A stretch of 64,000 nucleotides of DNA from Phycisphaerales bacterium (GTDB lineage Bacteria; Planctomycetota; Phycisphaerae; Phycisphaerales; UBA1924). Position 1 is the first letter of the stretch. Each line of letters opens with the position of its first letter. The position numbers and the translations under genes were made by a program. Positions 57,173 to 64,000 of this stretch are shown here, in pieces. Under the pieces are notes generated by a model. That model made no database searches, had not been told where the DNA came from, and worked only from the letters and a program-made list of their open reading frames with translations. The stretch lies in contig JAJDDC010000014.1 of the NCBI GenBank assembly GCA_029260515.1, forward strand, positions 1-64,000, written 5' to 3'.

Positions 57173-58198
57173 TTGATCCGACTGCCCGCCGATCTCGTGG
57201 GGGGCGTCCGCTCGGCTTTCGAGGGGCGCCGTGTCTGTGTCACCGGAGGCGCCGGTTTCATCGGCGGTCACCTCGTCGACGCCCTGCTCGCCCTGGGCGC
57301 CTCGGTCCGCGTCATCGACGACCTCTCCAACTCCACCCTCGAGCACCTCTCCGAGCTCATCGAACTCGAGCCCAAGCGCGTCCGCTTCTTCCACGGCTCG
57401 ATCCTCGAGCCGAGGGCCATGCGCGAGGCCGTCGAGGGCGCCGCCATCGTCTTCCACCTGGCCGCCATGGGCTCGGTCCCCCGATCCATCGAGGACCCGG
57501 CCCGCGCCTGGGACGTCAACGCGACCGGCACGCTCCGCGTCCTCGAGGCCGCCCGCGCCGCCAAGTGCGAACGCGTCGTCTACTCCGCCTCCAGCTCGGC
57601 CTACGGCGACAACGAACGCCTCCCCCTCCGCGAGTCCGATCCGCCCCGCCCCGTCTCGCCCTACGCCGCCACCAAGCTCGCCGGGGAGCACCTGTGCCGC
57701 GCCTGGAGCGAGAGCTACGCCATCTCCACGATGAGCCTGCGGTACTTCAACGTCTTCGGCCCCCGCCAGCCCGCCGACTCGGCGTACGCCGCCGTCGTCG
57801 CCGCCTTTATCCGGCGCGTCGCCTCGGGCGCCGCCCCCGTCATCTTCGGCGACGGCGAGCAGTCCCGCGATTTCACATTCGTCTCCAACGCAGTCGCCGC
57901 CAACCTGCTCGCCGCCGCTTCCAAACGTGAGCCCCGGGGCGAGGTCGTCAACATCGGCACGGGCGACCGCGTCACACTCAACGCCCTTGCCGCCCGCGTG
58001 ATCGAACACTTCGGCGCCCGCGATCTCACCCCCGAGCACCAGCCCGTCCGCGCGGGCGACGTCCGTCATTCCCAGGCAGACCTCTCCCGCGCCCGCGAGC
58101 TGCTCGACTACCGCCCGATCACGACCTTCGCCGACGGCCTCACCGAGACCATCGACTGGTTCGACCTCGCCTCCAGCCGCGCCGGCGACAACGCCTGA
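57173..58198 (+). CDS. NAD-dependent sugar-nucleotide epimerase/dehydratase (SDR)
   Basis: This is an extended SDR enzyme. The Rossmann motif VCVTGGAGFIGGHLVDALL binds NAD, the SSSAYGDN segment and catalytic YAATK (in RPVSPYAATKLAGEH) are in place, and RYFNVFGPRQ plus FGDGEQSRDFTFVSNAVAANL are typical of UDP-glucose/GlcNAc 4-epimerases and WbpP-like enzymes. The 341-residue length fits. The start is TTG 57173 or GTG 57197; neither has a good ribosome site. It may feed glycosylation of the neighbouring surface proteins or LPS, which is inference. Confidence 0.9.
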   Translation: MIRLPADLVGGVRSAFEGRRVCVTGGAGFIGGHLVDALLALGASVRVIDDLSNSTLEHLSELIELEPKRVRFFHGSILEPRAMREAVEGAAIVFHLAAMGSVPRSIEDPARAWDVNATGTLRVLEAARAAKCERVVYSASSSAYGDNERLPLRESDPPRPVSPYAATKLAGEHLCRAWSESYAISTMSLRYFNVFGPRQPADSAYAAVVAAFIRRVASGAAPVIFGDGEQSRDFTFVSNAVAANLLAAASKREPRGEVVNIGTGDRVTLNALAARVIEHFGARDLTPEHQPVRAGDVRHSQADLSRARELLDYRPITTFADGLTETIDWFDLASSRAGDNA

Positions 58199-58250
58199 GC
58201 GTCACGCCGTCCCCTCGCCCGCACGCCGCGCCAAGGATCGTTCGGCCCGC

Positions 58251-58442
58251 ATGCACACACTCGCCGGACTCTGCCGACTCGCGATCATGCTCGCCCGAAC
58301 GAGGGGCGCCCGCGGGCCGTACTGGGCGTGGCGCCTGCACACCGCGTTCGCCGACCGCCCGCCCCCAACCCCCGCCGCCCGATCCCGCGCCCTGCTCGAA
58401 CTCGCCCGCTGGATGTCGCGGGTGCGTCGCCTGGGCTCGTGA
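58251..58442 (+). CDS. Small hypothetical protein, 63 residues
   Basis: ATG 58251 opens a 63-codon frame encoding a basic, Trp-containing protein with MLARTRGARGPYWAWRLHTA and two arginine-rich ends. It has no signal peptide, and its high GC could produce such a frame by chance, but codon positions look like those of real genes here and the gap between the epimerase and the next gene would otherwise be empty. I do not recognise the family. Confidence 0.45.
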   Translation: MHTLAGLCRLAIMLARTRGARGPYWAWRLHTAFADRPPPTPAARSRALLELARWMSRVRRLGS

Positions 58443-58605
58443 GGCCCGATCCAGGGCGTCCCGCGCGTGTGCGGCCCGTCGCTCGCCTTCGAGCCCCGCG
58501 TGGCCCGCGGGGGGGCTGGTGTGCTAGGCTGGACCCGACCACCCGCCGCGGGGACCAACCACGCGGGCGTCGCCCGCAGAGGGCGGGTGACCAGGGAGGC
58601 CTCCC

Positions 58606-58947
58606 ATGCCGGACACGGGCTCAGCCGATCAGCACAGCGGCGCCTTCGCCAGGGCGTTCCTCCCCGGGCTCGTTCTCGGGCTCGTCATCGGCGGTGTGTG
58701 CGGCGCCGTCCTCCCGCCCCTGATCGACGGCGGCCCCCGCATCCAGCGAAACCCCGACGCCGCCAACGCCGGGACGAGCCCGCGCGAGCGAGGCGACGAC
58801 GCGGCCGACCTCGAGCGCCAGCAGGTCGAGGACGCCCTCCGCCAGGCCGAGGAGGGCGCACAGAACGCGGGCGACGACACGCCGACACACGAAGGCGGCG
58901 ACGCCCCAGCGCCGCCCGCGGGCGTGGACCCCGACTCCGACGACTGA
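58606..58947 (+). CDS. Single-span membrane protein with acidic tail, unknown function
   Basis: ATG 58606 follows AGGGAGG. The 113-residue protein has one membrane helix (FLPGLVLGLVIGGVCGAVL, residues 15-33) and a polar tail rich in Asp, Glu, Ala and Pro with a short predicted coiled coil (DLERQQVEDALRQAEEGAQ). It ends ten bases before the glycosylase-like gene, so the two are probably co-transcribed. No family recognised. Confidence 0.65.
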   Translation: MPDTGSADQHSGAFARAFLPGLVLGLVIGGVCGAVLPPLIDGGPRIQRNPDAANAGTSPRERGDDAADLERQQVEDALRQAEEGAQNAGDDTPTHEGGDAPAPPAGVDPDSDD

Positions 58948-58957
58948 CCACCCGTCG

Positions 58958-59911
58958 ATGCCCGCCGACGCGAGCCAAGCCGATCCCGCGCGAGCCGCAC
59001 GCCTCGTCGCACAGCACGCCCGCACCAGCGCGCTGCTCGGTGTGGACTTCGTGCCCGTCTACACCGACCGCGTCCCCGCGGCACGCGAGCACGTCGCCGC
59101 CGTCGCCCCCCGGCGCCCGGTCCGCGTCGAGGCCCCCAGCGAATTACCCAACACGCCGCGCCAGGCCCCAGCCCGAGCCGAGGCTCCAGCCCCGCCCGCG
59201 TCCGTCGCGCCCGCGGGCATCGAAGAGATCCGCCTCTCCGACGATGTCCCGGAGTCACGCGAGCACGCCCAGCGCCTGCTCGACGAGCTCAAGGCCCGCT
59301 ACGAGGCCGACGCACCGCACCAGCACTTCGTCACCGACCACAACACCATCGTCTTCGGCGAGGGCGACCCCAAGGCCCGCCTGATGTTCGTCGGCGAGGC
59401 CCCCGGGGCCGAGGAAGACCGCACCGGGCGCCCGTTCGTCGGGCGCGCCGGGCAGCTGCTCGAGAAGATGATCGCGGCGATGGGTCTCAGCCGCGAGGGC
59501 GTGTACATCTGCAATGTCCTCAAAACGCGCCCGCCCGGCAACCAGACCCCGACGAGCGAGGAGGCGCGCCTGTGCGAGCCGTACCTCCGCGAGCAGATCC
59601 GCATCGTCGCGCCCGAGGCGATCGTGACGCTCGGGCTCCCCGCGACACGCCTGCTCCTGCAGACCAGCGCCTCGATGCGCGAGATGCGCGGGCGCTGGGC
59701 CCAGTACCCGCCCACCGGCGACGACACGACGGGCGACGACGTGCCAGGAACCGGCGCGGCGCCGACCCCCGTCATGCCGACATACCACCCCGCGTTCCTG
59801 CTCCGCAGCCACACGCCCGAGAACCGCGCCAAAGTCTGGGCGGATCTCCGCATGGTCATGGACCGCCTGGGCCTGGCCACGCCGGGCCAGCGCACGCCCC
59901 AGGACACCTGA
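58958..59911 (+). CDS. Uracil-DNA glycosylase family 4-like protein lacking most Fe-S ligands
   Basis: Residues 120-310 match family 4 [23 protein letters not shown] with [20 protein letters not shown] (motif A), [14 protein letters not shown], and the uracil-binding [10 protein letters not shown] (motif B). In canonical members four Cys ligate a 4Fe-4S cluster: two in CxxC before VFGEG, one in VKCRPP, one in EAxxC. Here the CxxC is absent ([14 protein letters not shown] stands in its place), VKC is LKT, and only ARLCEPYL remains. The first 110 residues are Pro/Ala-rich with a short helical segment. Activity in uracil repair is therefore plausible but must be without the cluster. Confidence 0.85.
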   Translation: MPADASQADPARAARLVAQHARTSALLGVDFVPVYTDRVPAAREHVAAVAPRRPVRVEAPSELPNTPRQAPARAEAPAPPASVAPAGIEEIRLSDDVPESREHAQRLLDELKARYEADAPHQHFVTDHNTIVFGEGDPKARLMFVGEAPGAEEDRTGRPFVGRAGQLLEKMIAAMGLSREGVYICNVLKTRPPGNQTPTSEEARLCEPYLREQIRIVAPEAIVTLGLPATRLLLQTSASMREMRGRWAQYPPTGDDTTGDDVPGTGAAPTPVMPTYHPAFLLRSHTPENRAKVWADLRMVMDRLGLATPGQRTPQDT

Positions 59912-60081
59912 CGGGCCGCGTCGTGGTGGTGCACGCAGCGCACGCGTTCGCACACGCATGTTTTTGCCCGAACCCTGAAACCTGAAGGTGGGCAGACCGT
60001 ATCGGGTAGCGAGGACGCGGCCCCGCCGGGCAGACCCCCCGCGAGCGTGCCGGACGACCACATCCCCCGACCCCCACGAGA

Positions 60082-60118
60082 CTCGGCGCTCGGCCTGTGG
60101 CTGAGTGCCGGGTTTTTT
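60082..60118 (+). terminator. Intrinsic terminator downstream of the UDG-like gene
   Basis: CTCGGCGCTCGGCC (60082-60095) pairs with GGCTGAGTGCCGGG (60099-60112) through Watson-Crick and G-T pairs around TGT, and TTTTTT follows at 60113-60118. It is oriented to stop plus-strand transcription. Confidence 0.85.
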
Positions 60119-60186
60119 GCGCACAACCACCGCGCGCCGGGCCCGCCCGCCGCGGACGCCGTGTCTGTGTTGTCAACGAGGTCGGC

Positions 60187-60654
60187 TCAGGGTTCGTCGG
60201 GCGCCGCCGCGTCGATGACGCCGTAGTCCAGCGCCGTGTCCGCCGGCAGCACCTGGATCCGCGAGACCCAGTACCCCTTGTTCTCGCGGTCCACCGCCAG
60301 TGTGAACGAGACCTTGTCGCCCGGCGCGAGCCCCTCGAGCAGCCCATCATCCTGCACCGGGAAGGGCATCGTCATCGACTTCATCCCCCGGACGCCGTCG
60401 GCGGACACCGGGTTCACGCCCTGGAAGTTGATGAACTCGGGGATCTGCTCGTGCCTGATCTGCAGGTCGCCCATCGTCGAAGGCAGCGCCACGACCTGGC
60501 CGCGAACCTCGTACGTCTCGGTCGGCGTGCGCACAGCAGCGGGCGTTTCGTCAGCGACGGGCGAGCGTTCGCACGCGCACAACGACAGCACCAGCACCAT
60601 GCCCGCCGCGCCAAGCACGCCCCGGGCGTATTTCGATGCTCGTGATCGTGTCAC
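60187..60654 (-). CDS. Copper-binding lipoprotein, CusF-like
   Basis: The start GTG 60654 gives 155 residues with a lipoprotein signal ending GMVLVLSLCAC (lipobox LCAC). The mature part is a small beta domain of the CusF/CopZ-like OB fold: YEVRGQVVALPSTMGDLQIR, HEQIPEFINF, GMKSMTMPFPV and LLEGLAPGDKVSFTLAVD. The MKSMTMPF motif is the Cu(I)/Ag(I) binding Met/Trp-type face of the family. Such domains often lie near SCO or copper efflux genes; none is seen here. It is followed by a small basic gene in the same orientation. Confidence 0.8.
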   Translation of the reverse strand: MTRSRASKYARGVLGAAGMVLVLSLCACERSPVADETPAAVRTPTETYEVRGQVVALPSTMGDLQIRHEQIPEFINFQGVNPVSADGVRGMKSMTMPFPVQDDGLLEGLAPGDKVSFTLAVDRENKGYWVSRIQVLPADTALDYGVIDAAAPDEP

Positions 60655-60668
60655 GGCTTCCGCGGGCC

Positions 60669-60986
60669 TCAGGCCTTCTCGATGTTCACGTACGCGCCGA
60701 TCGAGGCCATGTCGGCCGCGATGTCGTGCGAGTAGGGCATCTGCCACGACTCGCCCGTCGAGACACGCGCGATGTTCGAGCAGCGCTCCCGCGACGAGTA
60801 CAGGCGGTTGCCGCGGATGTACCGGTGCATCCGCTTGCGCCGCAGACGCTGGGCCCGGGCCAGGGACCGCTTGATGGTCGGGTCACGCCGCATGAGCCGG
60901 AGCAGGGTCGCGCGGGGGGCGTGCGCCAGCGGCTCGCGCGTGATGGTGCACTTGATCGTCTGGCCAGCTTTGATGCCGTCGAGCAT
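60669..60986 (-). CDS. Small basic protein of unknown function
   Basis: ATG 60986 opens a 105-residue protein with MLDGIKAGQTIKCTITREPL, then a strongly basic helix (TIKRSLARAQRLRRKRMHRY) and a C-terminal segment with GESWQMPYSHDIAADMASIG and YVNIEKA. Its pattern suggests nucleic-acid binding. It reminds me of short conserved planctomycete hypothetical proteins, but I cannot name a family. The next gene on this strand starts 14 bases after its stop, so the pair may form one operon. Confidence 0.65.
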   Translation of the reverse strand: MLDGIKAGQTIKCTITREPLAHAPRATLLRLMRRDPTIKRSLARAQRLRRKRMHRYIRGNRLYSSRERCSNIARVSTGESWQMPYSHDIAADMASIGAYVNIEKA

Positions 60987-61147
60987 GACCCGTCCTCTAC
61001 CTATCTGGCGTCTATCTACCGCCTCGACACGGCTTTGGCGGCGCCTCCCGGGCGCCCCGCCCGCGCGAGGGAGCAACTGTAGGCCACACCCCCGCCGCGT
61101 CCAATCGCACCCCTAGCATCAACACCAGCCACACCCGGAGGCGCACC

Positions 61148-62518
61148 ATGACCGCCCAGACACCCGAGCCACCCAAGCCGTTCGATCCCGACGCCGCCCA
61201 CCAGCAGCGTCCCAGGCTCCGACGCCTCCGAACCTTCCCTATGCCCGTCAAGGGCCCCGACGGCCAGCAGCAGGTCCTCCTGGGCCTGGCCGACGCACAG
61301 CAGATCTCCGACAAGGTCGTCGCGACCCACCCCGCCGTCCAGCACGTCCTGCCCCTGATGGACGGCTCGCGGGACCTCGACCAGATCGTCAGCGAGGTCG
61401 GACGAGGGCTCGAACGCAACACCCTCGAGACCATCGTCGCCCAGCTCGACGGCGCCGCCCTCCTCTTCGGGCCCCCGTTCGAGACCATCGAGGCCAAGAT
61501 GAAGTCCGACTTCGACTCCGCCCAGAACCTCCCGCCCGCCAGCTCGGCCCAGCTCGTGGACTCGCTGGCCAAGCAGAAGCTGGGCGAGGGCGCGACCGAG
61601 GAGCAGATCGCGGCGCAGGGCCCCGCCTTCATCGGCGAACTGTTCGACCAGTGGATCGACAAGGCCCTGGAAAACGCGGACAACCCGAGCTTCGACGCCC
61701 TGCCCCCGGGCGTGGTCGTGCCGGGCAACGACTACGGACGGTCCTGGATCAACTACGCCGCCGTCTGGGGCCGCCTCCGCGTCGTCGACCGCCCCGACCG
61801 GGTCGTTGTCCTGGGCACCAACCATTTCGGCTCGGCCACCGGCGTCTGCGGGTGCGACAAGGGCTTCGAGACCCCCCTGGGCCTGTGCGAGCTCGACCAG
61901 GCCTTCGTCCACGCCCTGGACCAGCGTCTGGGCGCTGAGGACTCCGCGAAGCTCTACGAGCACCGCTTCGACCACGAACGCGAGCACTCCATCGAGCTGC
62001 AGGTCCCCTGGATCCAGCACTGCCTGGGCGCGGGCGAGGACGGCTCGTTCGTCCCCGTCTTCGGCGTCCTCGTCCACGACCCGGTCCGCAACTCGGGCGA
62101 GAGCTACGACGGCGCGGGCCTCGGGCTCGACCCGTTCATCGAGGCGATGAAGGGCGCGATCGCCGACGCGCCGGGAACAACCCTGCTCGTCGCCGCCGCG
62201 GACCTGAGCCATGTTGGGCCGATGTTTGGTGATCAGCAGTCTCTCTCGGGCGAGGAGCCCGAGGCGGTCGAGGCCCGCAACCAGGTCGCGCGTCAGGACC
62301 AGGAGCTGCTCAAGCACCTGGTCGAGGGGCGCCCCGACGACCTGGTCAGCTCACTGGCCTGGAGCCAGAACGCCTCGCGCTGGGCCTCGACGGGCGCCCT
62401 TGTCGCGCTGTCCAAGATCCTCGACAACCACCCCGCCCGCGTCCTGAACTACGCCGCCTCGCTCGACCCGCAGGGCACGGCGATGCTGACCAACGCCGCG
62501 ATGGTCGTGGACGCCTGA
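61148..62518 (+). CDS. Memo-family protein (AmmeMemoRadiSam system B) with altered metal site
   Basis: The 456-residue protein has an N-terminal domain (residues 45-120: LLGLADAQQISDKVVATHPA, VLPLMDGSRDLDQIVSEVG) resembling PqqD/winged-helix modules, a linker, then the Memo fold with VVVLGTNHFGSATGVCGCDK, FETPLGLCELDQAFV, REHSIELQVPWIQ and AAADLSHVGPMF. In standard Memo the first metal ligand lies in a PHAGY motif; here the equivalent segment is VVPGNDYGRSWINYA, with His-Ala-Gly replaced by Gly-Asn-Asp. The other His (GTNHFG) and Glu-His pair are present. No radical SAM or AMMECR1 gene is adjacent. Confidence 0.8.
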   Translation: MTAQTPEPPKPFDPDAAHQQRPRLRRLRTFPMPVKGPDGQQQVLLGLADAQQISDKVVATHPAVQHVLPLMDGSRDLDQIVSEVGRGLERNTLETIVAQLDGAALLFGPPFETIEAKMKSDFDSAQNLPPASSAQLVDSLAKQKLGEGATEEQIAAQGPAFIGELFDQWIDKALENADNPSFDALPPGVVVPGNDYGRSWINYAAVWGRLRVVDRPDRVVVLGTNHFGSATGVCGCDKGFETPLGLCELDQAFVHALDQRLGAEDSAKLYEHRFDHEREHSIELQVPWIQHCLGAGEDGSFVPVFGVLVHDPVRNSGESYDGAGLGLDPFIEAMKGAIADAPGTTLLVAAADLSHVGPMFGDQQSLSGEEPEAVEARNQVARQDQELLKHLVEGRPDDLVSSLAWSQNASRWASTGALVALSKILDNHPARVLNYAASLDPQGTAMLTNAAMVVDA

Positions 62519-62761
62519 CCGCTCGTCGGGCGCCCCACGCGGGGCACGCCGCCGCACCAGGCGGTTGTGTCACAGGCCTGTCACGGCTCGGCTTCCGGGG
62601 CGGACCCGGGCGTCGATCTTGTCGTATCACTGGGGCGTCCGCGCACGGTCGTGGACAGCGGCGGACAGGGGCCATGCCAGGGCCCGGCGTGTACCATCCG
62701 CCCCCCAATCCGCCCGCGCGACCCCCGCCTGGGGGCGAACGGGCGAATACGAGGACCAGCC

Positions 62762-64000
62762 ATGCCGCCATCGAACGTCTGCTGGGGAATCGAGATCGGG
62801 TACGGCGCCGTCAAGGCCGTCAAGATCCAGGGCGACGGGGACGACCTGCAGGTCGTTGACTTCGCCGTCGTCCCCCACGCGAAGACCCTCTCGACGCCCG
62901 ACCTGGACAAGGACGACGCGATGCGTGTCGCGCTGGGCACGCTCGCGAGCCGGTACGACCTCTCGGGCGCGTCGATCGCGGTCTCGCTGCCCGGGCACCA
63001 GTCGTTCGCACGGTTCGCCAAGCTCCCGCCGGTCGAGCCCAAGAAGGTGCCCGACATCGTCAAGTTCGAGGCGGTGCAGCAGATCCCGTTCCCGCTCGAG
63101 GAGGTCGAGTGGGACTTCCAGACGTTCATCGCCGAGGACTCGCCCGAGGTCGAGGTGGGGATCTTCGCGGTGACGCGCAAACGGATCATGGACCTGCTGA
63201 CGATGCTTGGCGATGTGGGCCTGACGCCCGACGTCGCGACGCTCTCGCCCATCGCCGCGTACAACGCGATCGCCTACGACCTGGAGTTCACACAGAAGTC
63301 CGCGGGCACGATCCTGCTGGACATCGGCACCGTCGCGACGGACCTGATCATCGCCGACTCGGGCCGCGTCTGGGTCCGCACGTTCCCGATAGGCGGGCAC
63401 CAGTTCACCGAGGCGCTCGTCAACACCTTCAAGCTCAGCTACACCAAGGCCGAGAAGCTCAAGCGCGAGGCCGAGCAGACCAAGCACGCCCGCCACGTCT
63501 TCCAGGCGATGCGCCCTGTGTTCGCCGACCTCGTCCAGGAGGTCCAGCGCTCGATCGGCTTCTACCAGTCGATGCACCCTGAAGCCGAGCTGGCCCGGCT
63601 CATCGGCCTGGGCTCGACGTTCCGCCTCCCGGGCCTGCGCAAGTACCTCAAGCAGCAGCTCCAGCTCGACGTCTACCGGATGGAGCAGTACAAGCGGCTC
63701 ACCCTCGAGGGCCCGCAGGCCGCCGAGTTCCAGAACGCGAGCCTCAACCTGGCCACCGCCTACGGCCTGGCGTTGCAGGGCATCGGCCGCGGGACGCTCC
63801 AGGCCAACCTCATGCCCGTCGCAGTCGTCCGCGAGGCGATGTGGAAGCGCAAGGTCCCCTGGTTCGCCGCCGCCGCCGGCCTCGCCGCCGCGGCCTCGGG
63901 CGCGATGTTCATCCGCCCCCTGCTCGACTCGGCCGCGTACACCGGCAAGGAAACACCCAACGTCATCCAGGAGGTCGTCCGCGAGGCGGGCCTGCTCGCC
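62762..64000 (+). CDS. pilM: Type IV pilus assembly protein PilM (3' end outside window)
   Basis: ATG 62762 opens a frame that remains open to the window end (413 codons). It is an actin-fold ATPase with early phosphate loop WGIEIGYGAVKAVKIQG, SIAVSLPGHQSFARFAKLPP, FEAVQQIPFPLEEVEWDFQ, second loop ILLDIGTVATDLIIADSG and IRLIGLGSTFRLPGL-like LIGLGSTFRLPGLRKYLKQQ. These match canonical PilM better than the copy at 2599. After residue 355 comes a membrane-like segment (WFAAAAGLAAAASGAMFIRP), not usual for PilM, which may mark a fusion to a PilN-type domain. Position of the other pilus genes is beyond the window. Confidence 0.9.
   Translation, partial: MPPSNVCWGIEIGYGAVKAVKIQGDGDDLQVVDFAVVPHAKTLSTPDLDKDDAMRVALGTLASRYDLSGASIAVSLPGHQSFARFAKLPPVEPKKVPDIVKFEAVQQIPFPLEEVEWDFQTFIAEDSPEVEVGIFAVTRKRIMDLLTMLGDVGLTPDVATLSPIAAYNAIAYDLEFTQKSAGTILLDIGTVATDLIIADSGRVWVRTFPIGGHQFTEALVNTFKLSYTKAEKLKREAEQTKHARHVFQAMRPVFADLVQEVQRSIGFYQSMHPEAELARLIGLGSTFRLPGLRKYLKQQLQLDVYRMEQYKRLTLEGPQAAEFQNASLNLATAYGLALQGIGRGTLQANLMPVAVVREAMWKRKVPWFAAAAGLAAAASGAMFIRPLLDSAAYTGKETPNVIQEVVREAGLLA

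Noticed and set aside
62566..62582. Short palindrome around ACAGGCCTGT as an operator
   Set aside because: Ten bases centred on a GGCC are expected often by chance in such GC-rich DNA, and position gives no support.

Overview
The window is 64 kb of high-GC DNA that reads like a member of the Planctomycetota, most probably class Phycisphaerae. The main reason is a run of secreted proteins that end in a two-repeat domain with consensus ADLAxPxGxxDFSDVxAFL and a terminal Gly-Cys-Pro, the so-called GC-type dockerin, which I know from Phycisphaerales. Futalosine-pathway MqnB, type IV pilus proteins and an outer-membrane LpxR-type deacylase indicate a two-membrane cell. No rRNA, tRNA, CRISPR array or insertion sequence was recognised.

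Layout. 1-2.4 kb: a truncated HlyD-type efflux adaptor diverging from futalosine hydrolase. 2.6-8.2 kb: a pilus assembly operon (PilM, PilN, PilO, PilP-like, PilB). 8.3-10.0 kb: a small membrane protein, then an ArsR-type regulator overlapping an SRPBCC protein. 10.1-14.4 kb: an acetate module (DUF4212 small subunit, Na+/solute symporter, acetyl-CoA synthetase), followed by a membrane protein of unknown role and LpxR. 17.3-24.8 kb: housekeeping genes (DUF6065, PurE, a GT2 glycosyltransferase, MutY with a NifU-N protein, diadenylate cyclase with a YbbR-like partner, and a solitary atpA closed by a terminator).

24.9-57.0 kb is the striking part. Thirteen secreted GC-dockerin proteins lie in a row on the plus strand, interrupted only by one AraC-type regulator. 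They include FG-GAP/VCBS propeller proteins, three giant LVIVD-repeat proteins, a CotH-kinase/lamin-tail fusion, two probable lipoproteins and a matrixin-type protease. The LVIVD repeats of the three giants fall into blocks of exactly seven separated by Cys-rich linkers, which predicts 4, 3 and 3 tandem seven-bladed propellers. The array looks like a surface or secreted-protein factory that grows by gene, domain and repeat duplication, with a shared C-terminal module for sorting or attachment.

57.1-64 kb returns to cellular genes: a sugar-nucleotide epimerase, small hypothetical proteins, a family-4-like uracil-DNA glycosylase lacking most iron-sulfur ligands, a copper-binding lipoprotein, a small basic protein, a divergent Memo-family protein, and a second PilM gene that runs off the end.
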